DNA of 64,000 bases from Actinomycetes bacterium. GTDB taxonomy: Bacteria > Actinomycetota > Actinomycetes > Mycobacteriales > Mycobacteriaceae. The notes under the pieces were generated by a model. That model searched no databases and was not told where the DNA came from. It saw only the letters and a list, made by a program, of their open reading frames with translations. Shown here piece by piece: positions 48,607 to 57,902 of the stretch. Where the stretch lies: positions 29,626 through 93,625 of the forward strand of contig JAEYMI010000081.1 of NCBI GenBank assembly GCA_023461275.1, read 5' to 3'. Each line of letters begins with the position of its first letter. Positions within the stretch are counted from its first letter, which is position 1. The position numbers and the translations under genes were made by a program.

Positions 48607-49290
48607 GTGAAGTTGCCATGGAAAAAGGACGACGACGCCGTGTCAACGGCGCTCACCGACACTGATGAGGACGTCTCGACCACCACCGCGTCGTCGTCGT
48701 CGGCCAAGGGCAGCGCCTATACCCCGGGCAAGGGCAAACCCACGCCGTCGCGACGTGAAGCAGAAGGGCGTCGTCGCGGGCCGGTGACTCCCCCGCCGAC
48801 CAACCGGGCCGAGGCCCGCGCGCGAAAGAAGGAACTCAAGTCGTCGATGTCGCGCGAGGACAAGCGCAAGCTTTCCGACGAACGCCGTGCACTGCGCACC
48901 GAACAGCGCGACAAGATGATGGCCGGCGACGAGCGGTACCTGATGCCGCGCGACAAGGGACCGGTCAAGCGCTTCACCCGCGACATCGTCGACTCCCGCC
49001 GTAACTTCGCCGGCCTGTTCATGCCGTTCGCCATCGCGTTGATCGTGGTGATGTTCGTTCCCGCGTTCGCCGTCTACGCGAACCTGGTGCTGCTGGTCTT
49101 CGTACTGTTCATGGCCGTCGACGCGGTGATCCTCGGTCGGCTGGTGAATCGTCGGGTGCGAGAACGCTTCCCCGACGCCGAGCCGAACCAGACCGGCTTC
49201 CGGCTCGGTTGGTACGCCTTCACCCGCGCTATGCAGATGCGCATGATGCGCGCTCCCAAGCCGCAGGTCTCCCCCGGCGACGAGGTCTGA
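48607..49290 (+). CDS. DUF3043 membrane protein (Rv2206 type)
   Basis: Conserved protein of 227 residues. The first 120 are cytoplasmic and highly charged: KLPWKKDDD at the start, a Ser/Thr/Asp stretch, then a long basic helix (RAEARARKKELKSSMSREDKRK). Two adjacent membrane helices (about 135-178) come next, with a Glu/Arg-rich tail ending in SPGDEV. The family has no known function. GTG at 48607 follows a -10-like TACCCT at 48594, so the mRNA may be leaderless. It is divergent from the glycerate kinase gene and may be cotranscribed with the cobalamin genes that follow. Confidence 0.9.
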   Translation: MKLPWKKDDDAVSTALTDTDEDVSTTTASSSSAKGSAYTPGKGKPTPSRREAEGRRRGPVTPPPTNRAEARARKKELKSSMSREDKRKLSDERRALRTEQRDKMMAGDERYLMPRDKGPVKRFTRDIVDSRRNFAGLFMPFAIALIVVMFVPAFAVYANLVLLVFVLFMAVDAVILGRLVNRRVRERFPDAEPNQTGFRLGWYAFTRAMQMRMMRAPKPQVSPGDEV

Positions 49291-49294
49291 CCTG

Positions 49295-50992
49295 GTGGGT
49301 ACTCAGGGGCACCGCACCCTGGTGCTCGGTGGGGTTCGCTCGGGTAAGTCCGCACACGGCGAATCGCTGCTGGCCCACGCATCGGCGGTGCGCTACATCG
49401 CGACCGGGCCGACCACCTCCACCGACGCCGACTGGACCGCCAGGGTCCGCGCCCACCAGGATCGGCGCGACGCCCGCTACACCACCGTCGAGACCAACGA
49501 TCTCGCCGCCGAGTTGCGGTCGGACATCGCGACATCCACGCTCGTCGACGATCTGGGCAACTGGCTGGCCGCCCGGCTCGACGCCCTCGACGCGTGGTCG
49601 CGGCCGGACCTCGACATCACGTCGGAGATCGACGAGTTATGTTCGGCCATCTCCGATTTCGACGGTGATCTGGTAATCATCAGCCCCGAGGTCGGAATGT
49701 CGGTGGTACCCCCGACGCCGGCCGGACGTCGATTCCAGGACGACCTCGGAACCCTCAACACCGCGGTTGCCGCAGCATGCGACCACGTCTACATCGCGGT
49801 GGCCGGCCGGGTTCTGGAACTACCGGCCACGTCGACAGCGCCCACCGTCGCATCGACAGCGCCCGCCACCGCGTCGGCAGCGCCCAACATCACACCCGCG
49901 ACACCGGCGGTCCCGGAGTCCGCCGACGCCGAGGTCTTCCCACCGGTGACACCGCCGGACAGAGAGGTCGCCGAGCAAGCGCGCGAACGCCACCGGTCAC
50001 TGACCAAGCCCGCCGGCTCGCTGGGCCGTCTGGAAGAGCTCGGCGTCTGGGTGGCGGCCTGCCAAGGCGCTTGTCCCCCACACCAATTCACCCAGCCCAG
50101 TGTCGTCGTCTTCGCCGGTGACCATGGTGTCGCCCAAGCCGGGGTGTCGGCCTTTCCGCCCGAGGTCACCGGCCAGATGGTCGCCAACTTCGCTGCCGGC
50201 GGCGCGGCGGTCAACGTGCTGGCCCGACGCTGCGGGGCCTCGGTGCGGGTGGTCGATATGTCGGTCGCCACCGACACCACGCCGGAGATCTCGACGTACA
50301 AGGTACGACGCGGCAGCGGTGACCTGCGCGTCACCGACGCCGTGACGATTTCCGAGGCCCGGGCCGCGATGGCCGCGGGTCGTGCCATCGTCGACGAGTT
50401 GGTCGACGGTGGCGCGGATCTGTTGATCGCCGGCGAGATGGGTATCGGAAACACCACGCCCGCAGCAATTCTCATCGGTACCGTAACCAGACGAGAGCCG
50501 GTCGAGGTGGTCGGTCGTGGCACCGGCATCGACGATGCGGGATGGATTCGCAAGACCGCGGCGATCCGCGACGGCATGTGGCGCGCCCGCAAGGTGATCG
50601 GCGACCCGTTGGCCATGCTGGCCGCGGTGGGCGGTGCGGATCTCATTGCCATGGTCGGATTCCTGGCGCAGGCCGCCGTCCGACGCACACCGGTCATTCT
50701 CGACGGCGTGGTCGTCACCTCGGCTGCACTGCTGGCCAACGAGTTGGCACCCGGCGCTGTGCAGTGGTGGGTGGCCGGACACCGATCAGCCGAGCCCGCG
50801 CACACTTTCGCGCTCGAGCACCTCGCCCTCGATCCGCTGCTGGAGTTCTCTATGCGGCTCGGCGAGGGTTCCGGCGCGCTCACCGCGCTGCCCATCGTGG
50901 CGGCCGGCGTCGACATCCTCACCGACATGGCCACGTTCGCCGAGGCCGGGGTCAGTGACCAGCCGGCGGACCTGGCGGCAGTCACATCCTGA
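49295..50992 (+). CDS. CobU-CobT fusion (cobalamin nucleotide-loop assembly)
   Basis: Two-domain protein of 565 residues. Residues 5-180 are CobU (adenosylcobinamide kinase and GTP:cobinamide-phosphate guanylyltransferase): P-loop GGVRSGKS, RYIATG, and SPEVGMSVVPPTPAGRRFQDDLG. An Ala/Thr/Pro linker at about 180-205 joins it to CobT (nicotinate-nucleotide:dimethylbenzimidazole phosphoribosyltransferase): KPAGSLGRLEELG, VVFAGDHGVAQAG, GEMGIGNTTPA, and the C-terminal catalytic Glu in LGEGSGA. In M. tuberculosis the two are separate genes (cobU, Rv2207). The GTG start is five bases after DUF3043. cobS follows, so three assembly activities sit together. Confidence 0.93.
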   Translation: MGTQGHRTLVLGGVRSGKSAHGESLLAHASAVRYIATGPTTSTDADWTARVRAHQDRRDARYTTVETNDLAAELRSDIATSTLVDDLGNWLAARLDALDAWSRPDLDITSEIDELCSAISDFDGDLVIISPEVGMSVVPPTPAGRRFQDDLGTLNTAVAAACDHVYIAVAGRVLELPATSTAPTVASTAPATASAAPNITPATPAVPESADAEVFPPVTPPDREVAEQARERHRSLTKPAGSLGRLEELGVWVAACQGACPPHQFTQPSVVVFAGDHGVAQAGVSAFPPEVTGQMVANFAAGGAAVNVLARRCGASVRVVDMSVATDTTPEISTYKVRRGSGDLRVTDAVTISEARAAMAAGRAIVDELVDGGADLLIAGEMGIGNTTPAAILIGTVTRREPVEVVGRGTGIDDAGWIRKTAAIRDGMWRARKVIGDPLAMLAAVGGADLIAMVGFLAQAAVRRTPVILDGVVVTSAALLANELAPGAVQWWVAGHRSAEPAHTFALEHLALDPLLEFSMRLGEGSGALTALPIVAAGVDILTDMATFAEAGVSDQPADLAAVTS

Positions 50993-51023
50993 CATCCTTC
51001 AACGTCGACCTCGTGAACATCCG

Positions 51024-51776
51024 ATGATCTCGCCGAGCACCGCAGCGCTGACCGCGTTGAGCTGGCTGACCGTATTCCCGGTCCGCACGCCCTCGGAGGC
51101 ACCGGACCGCAATCTCGGCGGCGCGGTCATCGCGTCGGTCCCGGCCATCGGGGCGGCACTCGGAGCGCTGAGCGCGGCCATCGCCTTCGGACTCTCGTGG
51201 ACCGCGTTGCCGCCGTTGATGATCGGCGGTCTGGTGATCGCCGTACTCGCCGCCGCGACCCGCGGCATGCACCTCGACGGCCTGTCCGACACCGCCGACG
51301 GCCTGGGTTGCTATGGCTCGCCCGAGCGCGTCGCCGAGGTGATGCGATCGGGTTCAGCCGGCCCGTTCGGGGTGGCCACACTGATCGTCGTGCTGGGCAT
51401 CCAGTGGACCGGATTCACCGCGTTGACCGTCGAAGGTCGTTGGTACGAACTTGCTTTCGCCATCGCAGTCGGCCGCGTGGGTGCGGTCGTCGGATGCCGG
51501 CGCGGGCTGGGTTCGGCCACGCCGAGCGGCTTCGGTCCGCTGGTCGCCGGAACGCAGCGCACGTCGATCGGCGTCTGGGCGATGATCGCGGCCGTCATGG
51601 GCGTGCTCATCGTCGAGTCCCCGATCCGCGCGATCATCGTGGTCGCGGCGGTGGTCGCTGTCGCGTGGATGTTCACCGCGCACTGCGCCCGCCGGATGGG
51701 CGGGATCAACGGCGACGTACTGGGCGCGGTCATCGAGATCGGTGTCGCGATCGCCGTCGTCGGGCTTCTCGTCTGA
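51024..51776 (+). CDS. cobS: Cobalamin synthase (CobS)
   Basis: Integral membrane adenosylcobinamide-GDP ribazoletransferase, 250 residues, that joins adenosylcobinamide-GDP with alpha-ribazole. The family motif is RGMHLDGLSDTADGLGCYGSPERVAEVMR near residue 70, followed by about five membrane helices and the final Asn-Gly-Asp motif GGINGDVLGA. It lies 31 bases downstream of the CobU-CobT gene, so the operon holds the whole lower-ligand attachment. Start ATG at 51024. No cobalamin riboswitch was seen in front of the operon. Confidence 0.95.
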   Translation: MISPSTAALTALSWLTVFPVRTPSEAPDRNLGGAVIASVPAIGAALGALSAAIAFGLSWTALPPLMIGGLVIAVLAAATRGMHLDGLSDTADGLGCYGSPERVAEVMRSGSAGPFGVATLIVVLGIQWTGFTALTVEGRWYELAFAIAVGRVGAVVGCRRGLGSATPSGFGPLVAGTQRTSIGVWAMIAAVMGVLIVESPIRAIIVVAAVVAVAWMFTAHCARRMGGINGDVLGAVIEIGVAIAVVGLLV

Positions 51777-51869
51777 GATCACGCTTGCCTGGATCACGCT
51801 GCTTGAATCACGCTGGGCACAAACCACGCCCGCGGAATGCCGGATCGTCGGCGCGCACTTGAACACGAC

Positions 51870-52838
51870 ATGACCATCGGCATCGCATTGTCCAACTTCG
51901 CCACGGCATCCACGACGACGAACGTCGTCGACCGCGCGGTCGAACTCGCCACCGAGGCCGCATCGGTCGGTATCGACACCGCCTGGATCGCACAGCTTTT
52001 CAGCTACGACGCGGTCACCCTGGCCGCCGTGGTGGGCCGCGAGGTGCCCGAGATCGGCGTCGGCACATCGGTGGTACCGATCCATCCGCGCCACCCGATT
52101 CACCTGGCCGCGGCAGCGAAAACAGCGGCAGCAGCAACCGGCGGCCGGTTCCAGCTCGGGGTCGGTCTCGGCGCGCCGGCGTTCACCCGACCGGTCTACG
52201 GCGTCGACCCCGGACCGACCATTCCGGCGCTGCGTGAACATCTGGGGGCGCTGCGCGGACTGCTCGACGGGGACGACGCGGCGTTCCAGGGCGAGATCGT
52301 GACGTCGGCACCACCCGGCCCCACCCGGGTTGCCGGGGCTGATGCTCGCATCCCGCTGCTGGTCGCGGCCATGGGCCAGGGTGCGCTGCGCGCAGCGGGC
52401 GAACTCGCCGATGGAACGTTGCCCTTCCTTGCGGGGCCACAAGCCCTGCGTGAGGTGATCGTGCCGACGATCACCGGCGCAGCACAGGCGGCCGGGCGTC
52501 CGACCCCGCGGGTGGTCGCCGCGGTCCCCGCAGTGGTCACCGAAGACGTCGAAAGGGCCCGCGCTGCAGCCTATTCCGCAGGTGAGTTCTACGACCGGAT
52601 ACCGTCGTACCAACGCATCATCCGGGCGTCCGGGCATGAGCGGGCGGGCGATCTGTTCCTCATCGGCGATGAGACCACCGTGACCGGCGGGCTCGACGAC
52701 TACCTCGCCGCCGGTGCCACCGAGGTGATCATCACGCAGGCCGATCTGCTCGGCGATGAGGATCGGGCGCGTACCTGGTCCGCGGTGGGAGCGTGGGCCG
52801 CAGCGCGGACCGAAGCTGCTCGTTCAGCGACGGTATAG
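51870..52838 (+). CDS. LLM-class F420-dependent oxidoreductase
   Basis: Luciferase-like monooxygenase family protein of 322 residues, probably using reduced F420 as in related actinobacterial enzymes. Seen: TAWIAQLFSYDAVTLAAVVG, VVPIHPRHPIHLAAAAKTA, the glycine-rich GGRFQLGVGLG, and ADGTLPFLAGPQALREV near residue 190. The substrate cannot be read from sequence. ATG at 51870 is chosen because the domain begins there. It follows cobS on the same strand (93-base gap) and overlaps convergent ilvE by 15 bases. Confidence 0.88.
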   Translation: MTIGIALSNFATASTTTNVVDRAVELATEAASVGIDTAWIAQLFSYDAVTLAAVVGREVPEIGVGTSVVPIHPRHPIHLAAAAKTAAAATGGRFQLGVGLGAPAFTRPVYGVDPGPTIPALREHLGALRGLLDGDDAAFQGEIVTSAPPGPTRVAGADARIPLLVAAMGQGALRAAGELADGTLPFLAGPQALREVIVPTITGAAQAAGRPTPRVVAAVPAVVTEDVERARAAAYSAGEFYDRIPSYQRIIRASGHERAGDLFLIGDETTVTGGLDDYLAAGATEVIITQADLLGDEDRARTWSAVGAWAAARTEAARSATV

Positions 52839-53939
52839 CTCGGTCATCCAGCCGTGCGTGTCGGCGAAGGTGCCGCGCTGGATGCCGGTGAGGGTGTCGC
52901 GCAGCGCCTGGGTGACCTCACCGGTGGTGCCGTTTCCGATCACGTAGTCGTCGGTCTCACTCTTGACCCGCCCGACCGGCGTGATGACCGCAGCCGTGCC
53001 GCACGCGAAGACCTCGGTGATGTCACCCGATGCGACACCCTTACGCAGCTCTTCGACGCTGATCTTGCGCTCTTCCACCGAGAAGCCGGCGTCGGTGGCC
53101 AACGCCAGCAACGAGTCTCGGGTGATGCCCGGGAGCAGCGACCCGGTCAGCTCGGGGGTCACCAAGCGGGCATCCGCGCCGGAGCCGAAGACGAAGAACA
53201 GGTTCATGCCGCCCATCTCCTCGATGAACCGACGCTCCACCGAGTCCAGCCACACCACCTGATCGCAGCCCTTCTCGGTGGCCTGGGCCTGGGCGAGGAA
53301 GGACGCTGCGTAGTTGCCACCGCACTTGGCGAAGCCGGTGCCACCGGGGGCGGCGCGCACGTACTCGGTGGACAGCCACACGCTGACCGGCTTGATGCCG
53401 CCCGCGAAGTAGGCGCCGGCCGGTGAGGCGATCACGGCGTACACGTAGGAGCGCGAGGGTGCGTTCACTCCGAGGCTTGCCTGCGAGGCGAACATGAACG
53501 GCCGCAGGTAGAGCGATTCCTCGCCACCGGCGGCCGGCACCCATTCGTTGTCGGCGTCGAGCAGTGCCTTGAGCGAGCCGATGAAATCCTCCACGGGCAG
53601 CGCGGGCATGGCCAGCCGTTCGCCCGAACGCTGCAGGCGCAGTCCGTTGGCTTCGGGGCGGAACGCCGACACCGAACCGTCGGCCTGCCGGTATGCCTTG
53701 AGCCCCTCGAACACTTCCTGGCCGTAGTGCAGAACCATCGCCGACGGGTCGAGCGCGATCGGACCGTAGGGCGTCACCTTGGCGTTGTGCCATCCGCGAT
53801 CGATGTCGTAGTCGATGAGCACCATGTTGTCGGTGAAGTGCTTGCCGAATCCGGGTGCGGCCAGGATTTCTGCCCGGCGCGATTCCGAGACGGGATGCGG
53901 ATGCTCGGTGCGGGTGAACTGCAAGGTCATGGCGCCCAT
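52824..53939 (-). CDS. ilvE: Branched-chain amino acid aminotransferase (IlvE)
   Basis: PLP enzyme (fold IV) of 371 residues interconverting Leu, Ile and Val with their 2-oxo acids. Seen: LHYGQEVFEGLKAYR, the catalytic Lys in GFAKCGGNYAASFLAQ, EMGGMNLFFVF and CGTAAVITPVG for the phosphate cup. It matches Rv2210c. The first codons read MGAM, so ATG 53939 or 53930 are both possible. It is divergent from the DUF2200 gene, sharing only about 30 bases. Confidence 0.96.
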   Translation of the reverse strand: MGAMTLQFTRTEHPHPVSESRRAEILAAPGFGKHFTDNMVLIDYDIDRGWHNAKVTPYGPIALDPSAMVLHYGQEVFEGLKAYRQADGSVSAFRPEANGLRLQRSGERLAMPALPVEDFIGSLKALLDADNEWVPAAGGEESLYLRPFMFASQASLGVNAPSRSYVYAVIASPAGAYFAGGIKPVSVWLSTEYVRAAPGGTGFAKCGGNYAASFLAQAQATEKGCDQVVWLDSVERRFIEEMGGMNLFFVFGSGADARLVTPELTGSLLPGITRDSLLALATDAGFSVEERKISVEELRKGVASGDITEVFACGTAAVITPVGRVKSETDDYVIGNGTTGEVTQALRDTLTGIQRGTFADTHGWMTELYRR

Positions 53940-53971
53940 CGTACCGCCGGGCCTTGCTACGGTTTTCGACC

Positions 53972-54313
53972 ATGCACCGGATCTTCTCCACCAGCGTCGC
54001 CTCGGTCTATCCGCTCTACGTCGCCAAGGCCGAACGCAAGGGTCGTACCAGGGATGAGGTCGACGAGGTGATCCGCTGGCTCACCGGATTCGACGACGCA
54101 CAGCTGGCCGCACACCTCGAACGTGAGACCACCTTCACCGACTTCTTCGACGACGCACAGATCAACCCGAACGCGTCACTGATCACCGGGTCGGTGTGCG
54201 GAGTGCGCGTCCAGGACGTCGACGATCCATTGATGCGCAAGATCCGCTACCTCGACAAGCTCATCGACGAACTGGCCAAAGGCCGGCCGATGGAGAAGAT
54301 CCTCCGCAGCTGA
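53972..54313 (+). CDS. DUF2200 family protein
   Basis: Small cytoplasmic protein of 113 residues. It shows the whole family pattern: HRIFSTSVASVYPLYVAKAERKGR, VIRWLTGFDDAQL, FFDDAQINPNASLITGSVCGVRV and the end DPLMRKIRYLDKLIDELAKG. Function unknown, although the family is widespread. ATG at 53972. It is a single-gene unit, with a hairpin between it and convergent gcvT. I do not recall it at this place in M. tuberculosis. Confidence 0.87.
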   Translation: MHRIFSTSVASVYPLYVAKAERKGRTRDEVDEVIRWLTGFDDAQLAAHLERETTFTDFFDDAQINPNASLITGSVCGVRVQDVDDPLMRKIRYLDKLIDELAKGRPMEKILRS

Positions 54314-54330
54314 CCCGACGTCTCGTCGGG
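54314..54330. terminator. Small bidirectional hairpin between DUF2200 and gcvT
   Basis: CCCGACG and CGTCGGG around a 3-base loop directly after the DUF2200 stop, in a 22-bp gap between convergent genes. Confidence 0.55.
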
Positions 54331-54335
54331 GCCGC

Positions 54336-55445
54336 TCAGACGTGGGATTCGACGAACGGCGGGATGACCACCTCGCACGCCAGGTCACGTCCGCGGACGT
54401 CGACGACGACCTCGTCGCCTTTCTTGACGCCCGACGAGGTGTCGATCAGCGCGAGCGCGATGCCCTGCTTCAACGTCGGTGAGAACGTGCCAGAGGTGCA
54501 GATACCGATCTGCTCGCCGCCGGCGCTCGCCCGCACCGCGCAGTCGCCGCGCGGGACGCCTCGGCCGGTCGCCTTGAGTCCGTAGAGCCGTCGAACGGGT
54601 CCGTTCTCCTTCTCCGCCACCAGCGCGTCATGTCCGAAGAACTCCGGCTTCCTCCAGCCGACCGCCCAGCTCGAGCGTGCCTGCACCGGAGTGATCTCGG
54701 GGCTCAGCTCATGGCCGTGCAGCGCGTAGCCCATCTCGGTGCGCAGGGTGTCGCGGGCACCGAGCCCGGCGGGCTGTCCGCCGCACGCCTGCACCTGCGC
54801 AAGCAGTGCGTCGAACACCGGGCCGGCATCGTCCCAGCGCGGCAGGATCTCGTAACCGCGCTCGCCGGTGTATCCGGTGCGGCAGACCCGGACCGGGAAA
54901 GTGCCGGCGTCCGTTGCCAATTCGGCGTCGGCGAAGGCCATGTACTCCATGTCGTTGGGCAGGCCGAGGTTCTCGAGCACCTCCGGTGCGCGCGGACCCT
55001 GCACGGCGAACACCGCGTAGTCGCGATGCTGATCGGTGATCACGATGTCCTCGGGCGCCACGGCCGACAGCGCGGCGACCACCGAGGCCGTGTTCGCGGC
55101 GTTGGGAACCAGGAAGACCTCGTCGTCACTGACCAGGTAGGTGATCAGGTCGTCGATCACGCCGCCGGATTCGTTGCAGCACAACGTGTACTGCGCCTTG
55201 CCGGGACCGATCTTGCCCAGGTCGTTGGTGAGGGTGCGATTGATGAACTCCGCCGCACCGGGGCCGGCCACCAGGGCCTTACCCAGATGGCTGACGTCGA
55301 AGATGCCGACCGCGTCGCGGACCGCGGTGTGCTCAGCGACGGTGCCGGCGTACGAGACCGGCATGTCCCATCCGCCGAACGCGGCGAAACTCGCCCCCAG
55401 CTTCTTGTGACGATCGGCGATCGGGCCGTCCAGGAGTTCACTCAT
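54336..55445 (-). CDS. gcvT: Aminomethyltransferase, glycine cleavage T protein
   Basis: Tetrahydrofolate-dependent T protein of the glycine cleavage system, 369 residues. It moves the aminomethyl group from lipoyl-GcvH to form methylene-tetrahydrofolate. Seen: FAAFGGWDMPVSY, AVGIFDVSHLGKALVAGPGA, RTGYTGERGYEI, ARDTLRTEMGYALHGHEL. It matches Rv2211c. ATG at 55445; the extra codons up to 55463 look non-coding. The methylene-tetrahydrofolate would feed the metF-type enzyme at 9.5 kb. No glycine riboswitch fits in the 47 bases upstream. Confidence 0.95.
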   Translation of the reverse strand: MSELLDGPIADRHKKLGASFAAFGGWDMPVSYAGTVAEHTAVRDAVGIFDVSHLGKALVAGPGAAEFINRTLTNDLGKIGPGKAQYTLCCNESGGVIDDLITYLVSDDEVFLVPNAANTASVVAALSAVAPEDIVITDQHRDYAVFAVQGPRAPEVLENLGLPNDMEYMAFADAELATDAGTFPVRVCRTGYTGERGYEILPRWDDAGPVFDALLAQVQACGGQPAGLGARDTLRTEMGYALHGHELSPEITPVQARSSWAVGWRKPEFFGHDALVAEKENGPVRRLYGLKATGRGVPRGDCAVRASAGGEQIGICTSGTFSPTLKQGIALALIDTSSGVKKGDEVVVDVRGRDLACEVVIPPFVESHV

Positions 55446-55492
55446 GGCGCATACGGTACTCATTGCAGTTCAGTGAAGGTGCCGGGGAGCGC

Positions 55493-56110
55493 TCACGGCG
55501 CAACCCCGTACCCCTGAACACCCGGGTCCGATCCGATCCGGGTCGTATATAGCGTGACCCCGTCGGCCTCATTGCCGCCGACCGTGGTGACCTCATCGCC
55601 GTTCACCGCGACCACCAGATTGGTGTGTTGCCGGTAGTGACTCGGAACGTCGTAGAGCACCACATCGCCGGGCACCGGGCGGTGGGTCGCGGCCCGCCAG
55701 CGGCCCGAATCATGAAAGTACTCGGTCAACGTCGCCACGCCCGGGATGCGCCAGGAGCCGGAGTTCGGATTACTCAGCGGGACACCCGCTTTGCGCATCA
55801 CGGAGCTGACGAAGTCGGCGCACCACGGTTCCTCGACGCCCTCGGAATAAGTGGTCCCCGGCGCGTTGCGGTCGTATTCGACGCGGGCGGCCTCGACGAT
55901 GCGCGCCCGCTCCGGCGGCAACGACGTGGAGTCGACTGCCGGAAACTCCGGCCGATCCTTCGGTGAGATCACCTCGGCGACCCGACGCGCGACGGTGTCG
56001 TCGTCGCCGGACGACCGCAGGACGGCCACCGCGATCACAGCGCAGACAACCACCACGGCCGCAACCGCAGTCGCCATCAGAATTCGACCCTTACCCCTCA
56101 CCCCGTGCAC
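55493..56110 (-). CDS. Membrane-anchored CHAP-domain peptidoglycan hydrolase
   Basis: Protein of about 205 residues with a short basic start (RGKGR), one uncleaved or signal-like membrane helix (MATAVAAVVVVCAVIAVAV), a linker, and a CHAP-like amidase/endopeptidase domain: EPWCADFVSSVMRKAG (nucleophile Cys), PGDVVLYDVP and QHTNLVVAV (His). The substrate should be the peptide part of peptidoglycan. The start is ambiguous: GTG at 56110 or 56101, or ATG at 56077. It is divergent from pepA. The adenylate cyclase and other genes found here in M. tuberculosis are not present. Confidence 0.8.
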   Translation of the reverse strand: MHGVRGKGRILMATAVAAVVVVCAVIAVAVLRSSGDDDTVARRVAEVISPKDRPEFPAVDSTSLPPERARIVEAARVEYDRNAPGTTYSEGVEEPWCADFVSSVMRKAGVPLSNPNSGSWRIPGVATLTEYFHDSGRWRAATHRPVPGDVVLYDVPSHYRQHTNLVVAVNGDEVTTVGGNEADGVTLYTTRIGSDPGVQGYGVAP

Positions 56111-56193
56111 CGACACACAGTAGCGAGCAAGCTGCCAAACCGAGCAGCACAGTCGGCCACTCGAACGACGGCCGCTGTGGCAGAGTTGACCGG

Positions 56194-57735
56194 GTGAGCA
56201 AGAGCGATGCGAGCAACACCGTCGACCGAACCCGTGGACCCCAACTAGAACTGGCAACCTCGATCGGCAAGGACGATTCCGTCCTGGTCATCGGACTTGT
56301 CGGCGCCGGCGAGGATTCCGGCCCGGATACCGAACCCACCCTGGTCATCGGTGATGGCCTCCTCGACGACGCGACCGCCTCGGAGATCAGCGCCGCGCTG
56401 TCCCGGCTCGGCGCGTCCGGTTCCCACGGCGAGACCACCCGAATCGCCGCACCCGCGTCGTTGCCGGTGGACGTCGTGGTGGCCGTCGGCCTCGGCGGCC
56501 AAGCCGATCTCGACAACCCGGAGAAGATTCGTCAGGCCGCGGGCATCGCCGCCCGCGAACTCGAGGGTCACCCCGCTGCCGCCACCACTCTGGCCGGACT
56601 CGACCTCGCGGCCGTCGCCGAGGGATTCTTCCTCGGCGCCTATCGCTTCGACGCCTTCCGTTCGGCGAAGACGGCTCCGAAAAAGGCTCTGCCGTCGGCG
56701 ATCTCGCTGATCGTCGACGCCAAGACCAAAGAGGCCAAGGCCACCCTGGACCACGCGATCGCCGTCGCTGATGCGGTCGCAGTCGCCCGCGACTTCGTCA
56801 ACACCCCGCCGAGCCACCTCTATCCGGAGGAGTTCGCCGACCGTGCGCGCACACTGGGTAGCAAAGCCGGACTCAAGGTCGAGATCCTCGACGACGCGAC
56901 CCTGGAGAAAGAGGGTTACGGCGGCATCGTCGGCGTGGGCAAGGGCAGCTCACGCCTCCCCCGGCTCGTTCGACTCACCCACTCGGGCAAGAAGAACAGC
57001 CCGACGATCGCGCTCGTCGGCAAAGGCGTCACATTCGACACCGGCGGCATCTCCATCAAGCCCGCGGCCAACATGGATCAGATGACGTCCGACATGGGAG
57101 GCGCCGCCGCGGTCATCGCAACCGTCATCGCCGCGGCCAACCTCGACGTCCCGGCCACCGTCATCGCCACCGTTCCGATGGCCGAGAACATGCCGTCGAG
57201 TACCGCGCAGCGTCCCGGCGATGTCCTCACCCAGTACGGCGGCACCACCGTCGAGGTGCTCAACACCGACGCCGAGGGCCGGCTCATCCTCGCCGACGCG
57301 ATCGTCCGGGCGTGCGAGGACCAACCCGACTACCTGATCGACACGGCCACCCTGACCGGCGCGCAGATGGTCGCGCTGGGCACCCGGACCCCGGGCGTGA
57401 TGGGCACCGACGAGTTCCGTGACCGGGTGGCCACGATCTCGGCCGAGGTCGGCGAGAACGCTTGGGCCATGCCCCTTCCGGCCGAGCTCCGCTCGGACCT
57501 GAAGTCGCGGGTGGCCGATCTGGCCAACGTCACCAATCACCGTTGGGGCGGCATGCTCTCGGCCGGGCTGTACCTCAAGGAGTTCGTCGCCGACGGCGTC
57601 GCGTGGGCCCACATCGACATCGCCGGCCCGGCTTTCAACACCGGCGGCCCCTGGGGCTACACGCCCAAGGGCGGTACCGGCGTGCCCGTGCGCACGATGG
57701 TCCGGGTGATCGAGGACATCTCCGAGAACGGCTGA
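56194..57735 (+). CDS. pepA: Leucyl aminopeptidase (M17, PepA/PepB)
   Basis: Cytosolic two-metal aminopeptidase of 513 residues. The N-terminal macrodomain-like half is variable. The catalytic half has GKGVTFDTGGISIKP (metal-binding Lys and Asp), MTSDMGGAAAVIA and the M17 signature NTDAEGRL, followed by DTATLTGAQMVALG. It matches Rv2213. GTG at 56194; upstream open sequence runs into the divergent gene. Peptide turnover for amino-acid reuse is the usual role. Confidence 0.95.
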   Translation: MSKSDASNTVDRTRGPQLELATSIGKDDSVLVIGLVGAGEDSGPDTEPTLVIGDGLLDDATASEISAALSRLGASGSHGETTRIAAPASLPVDVVVAVGLGGQADLDNPEKIRQAAGIAARELEGHPAAATTLAGLDLAAVAEGFFLGAYRFDAFRSAKTAPKKALPSAISLIVDAKTKEAKATLDHAIAVADAVAVARDFVNTPPSHLYPEEFADRARTLGSKAGLKVEILDDATLEKEGYGGIVGVGKGSSRLPRLVRLTHSGKKNSPTIALVGKGVTFDTGGISIKPAANMDQMTSDMGGAAAVIATVIAAANLDVPATVIATVPMAENMPSSTAQRPGDVLTQYGGTTVEVLNTDAEGRLILADAIVRACEDQPDYLIDTATLTGAQMVALGTRTPGVMGTDEFRDRVATISAEVGENAWAMPLPAELRSDLKSRVADLANVTNHRWGGMLSAGLYLKEFVADGVAWAHIDIAGPAFNTGGPWGYTPKGGTGVPVRTMVRVIEDISENG

Positions 57736-57902
57736 TATCACCGGCGCCACATCATTGCTGCCACATCGCGTCTTCGGCACGCGCGCCGGGTAGGGTGATT
57801 GACGAGCGTGGGCGGCCCACCCGCTACCCACCTGTGTTCTACGGCGCACACACCGTGGAGCACGACCCCGCGACCACATCTCAAATACAGGAGTCAACAG
57901 CG

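Noticed and set aside
49200..49294. Cobalamin riboswitch before the CobU-CobT gene
   Set aside because: The gene follows DUF3043 by five bases, leaving no room for a leader aptamer.
55446..55492. Glycine riboswitch before gcvT
   Set aside because: Only 47 bases separate gcvT from the next gene, too short for the aptamer, and no conserved core is seen.
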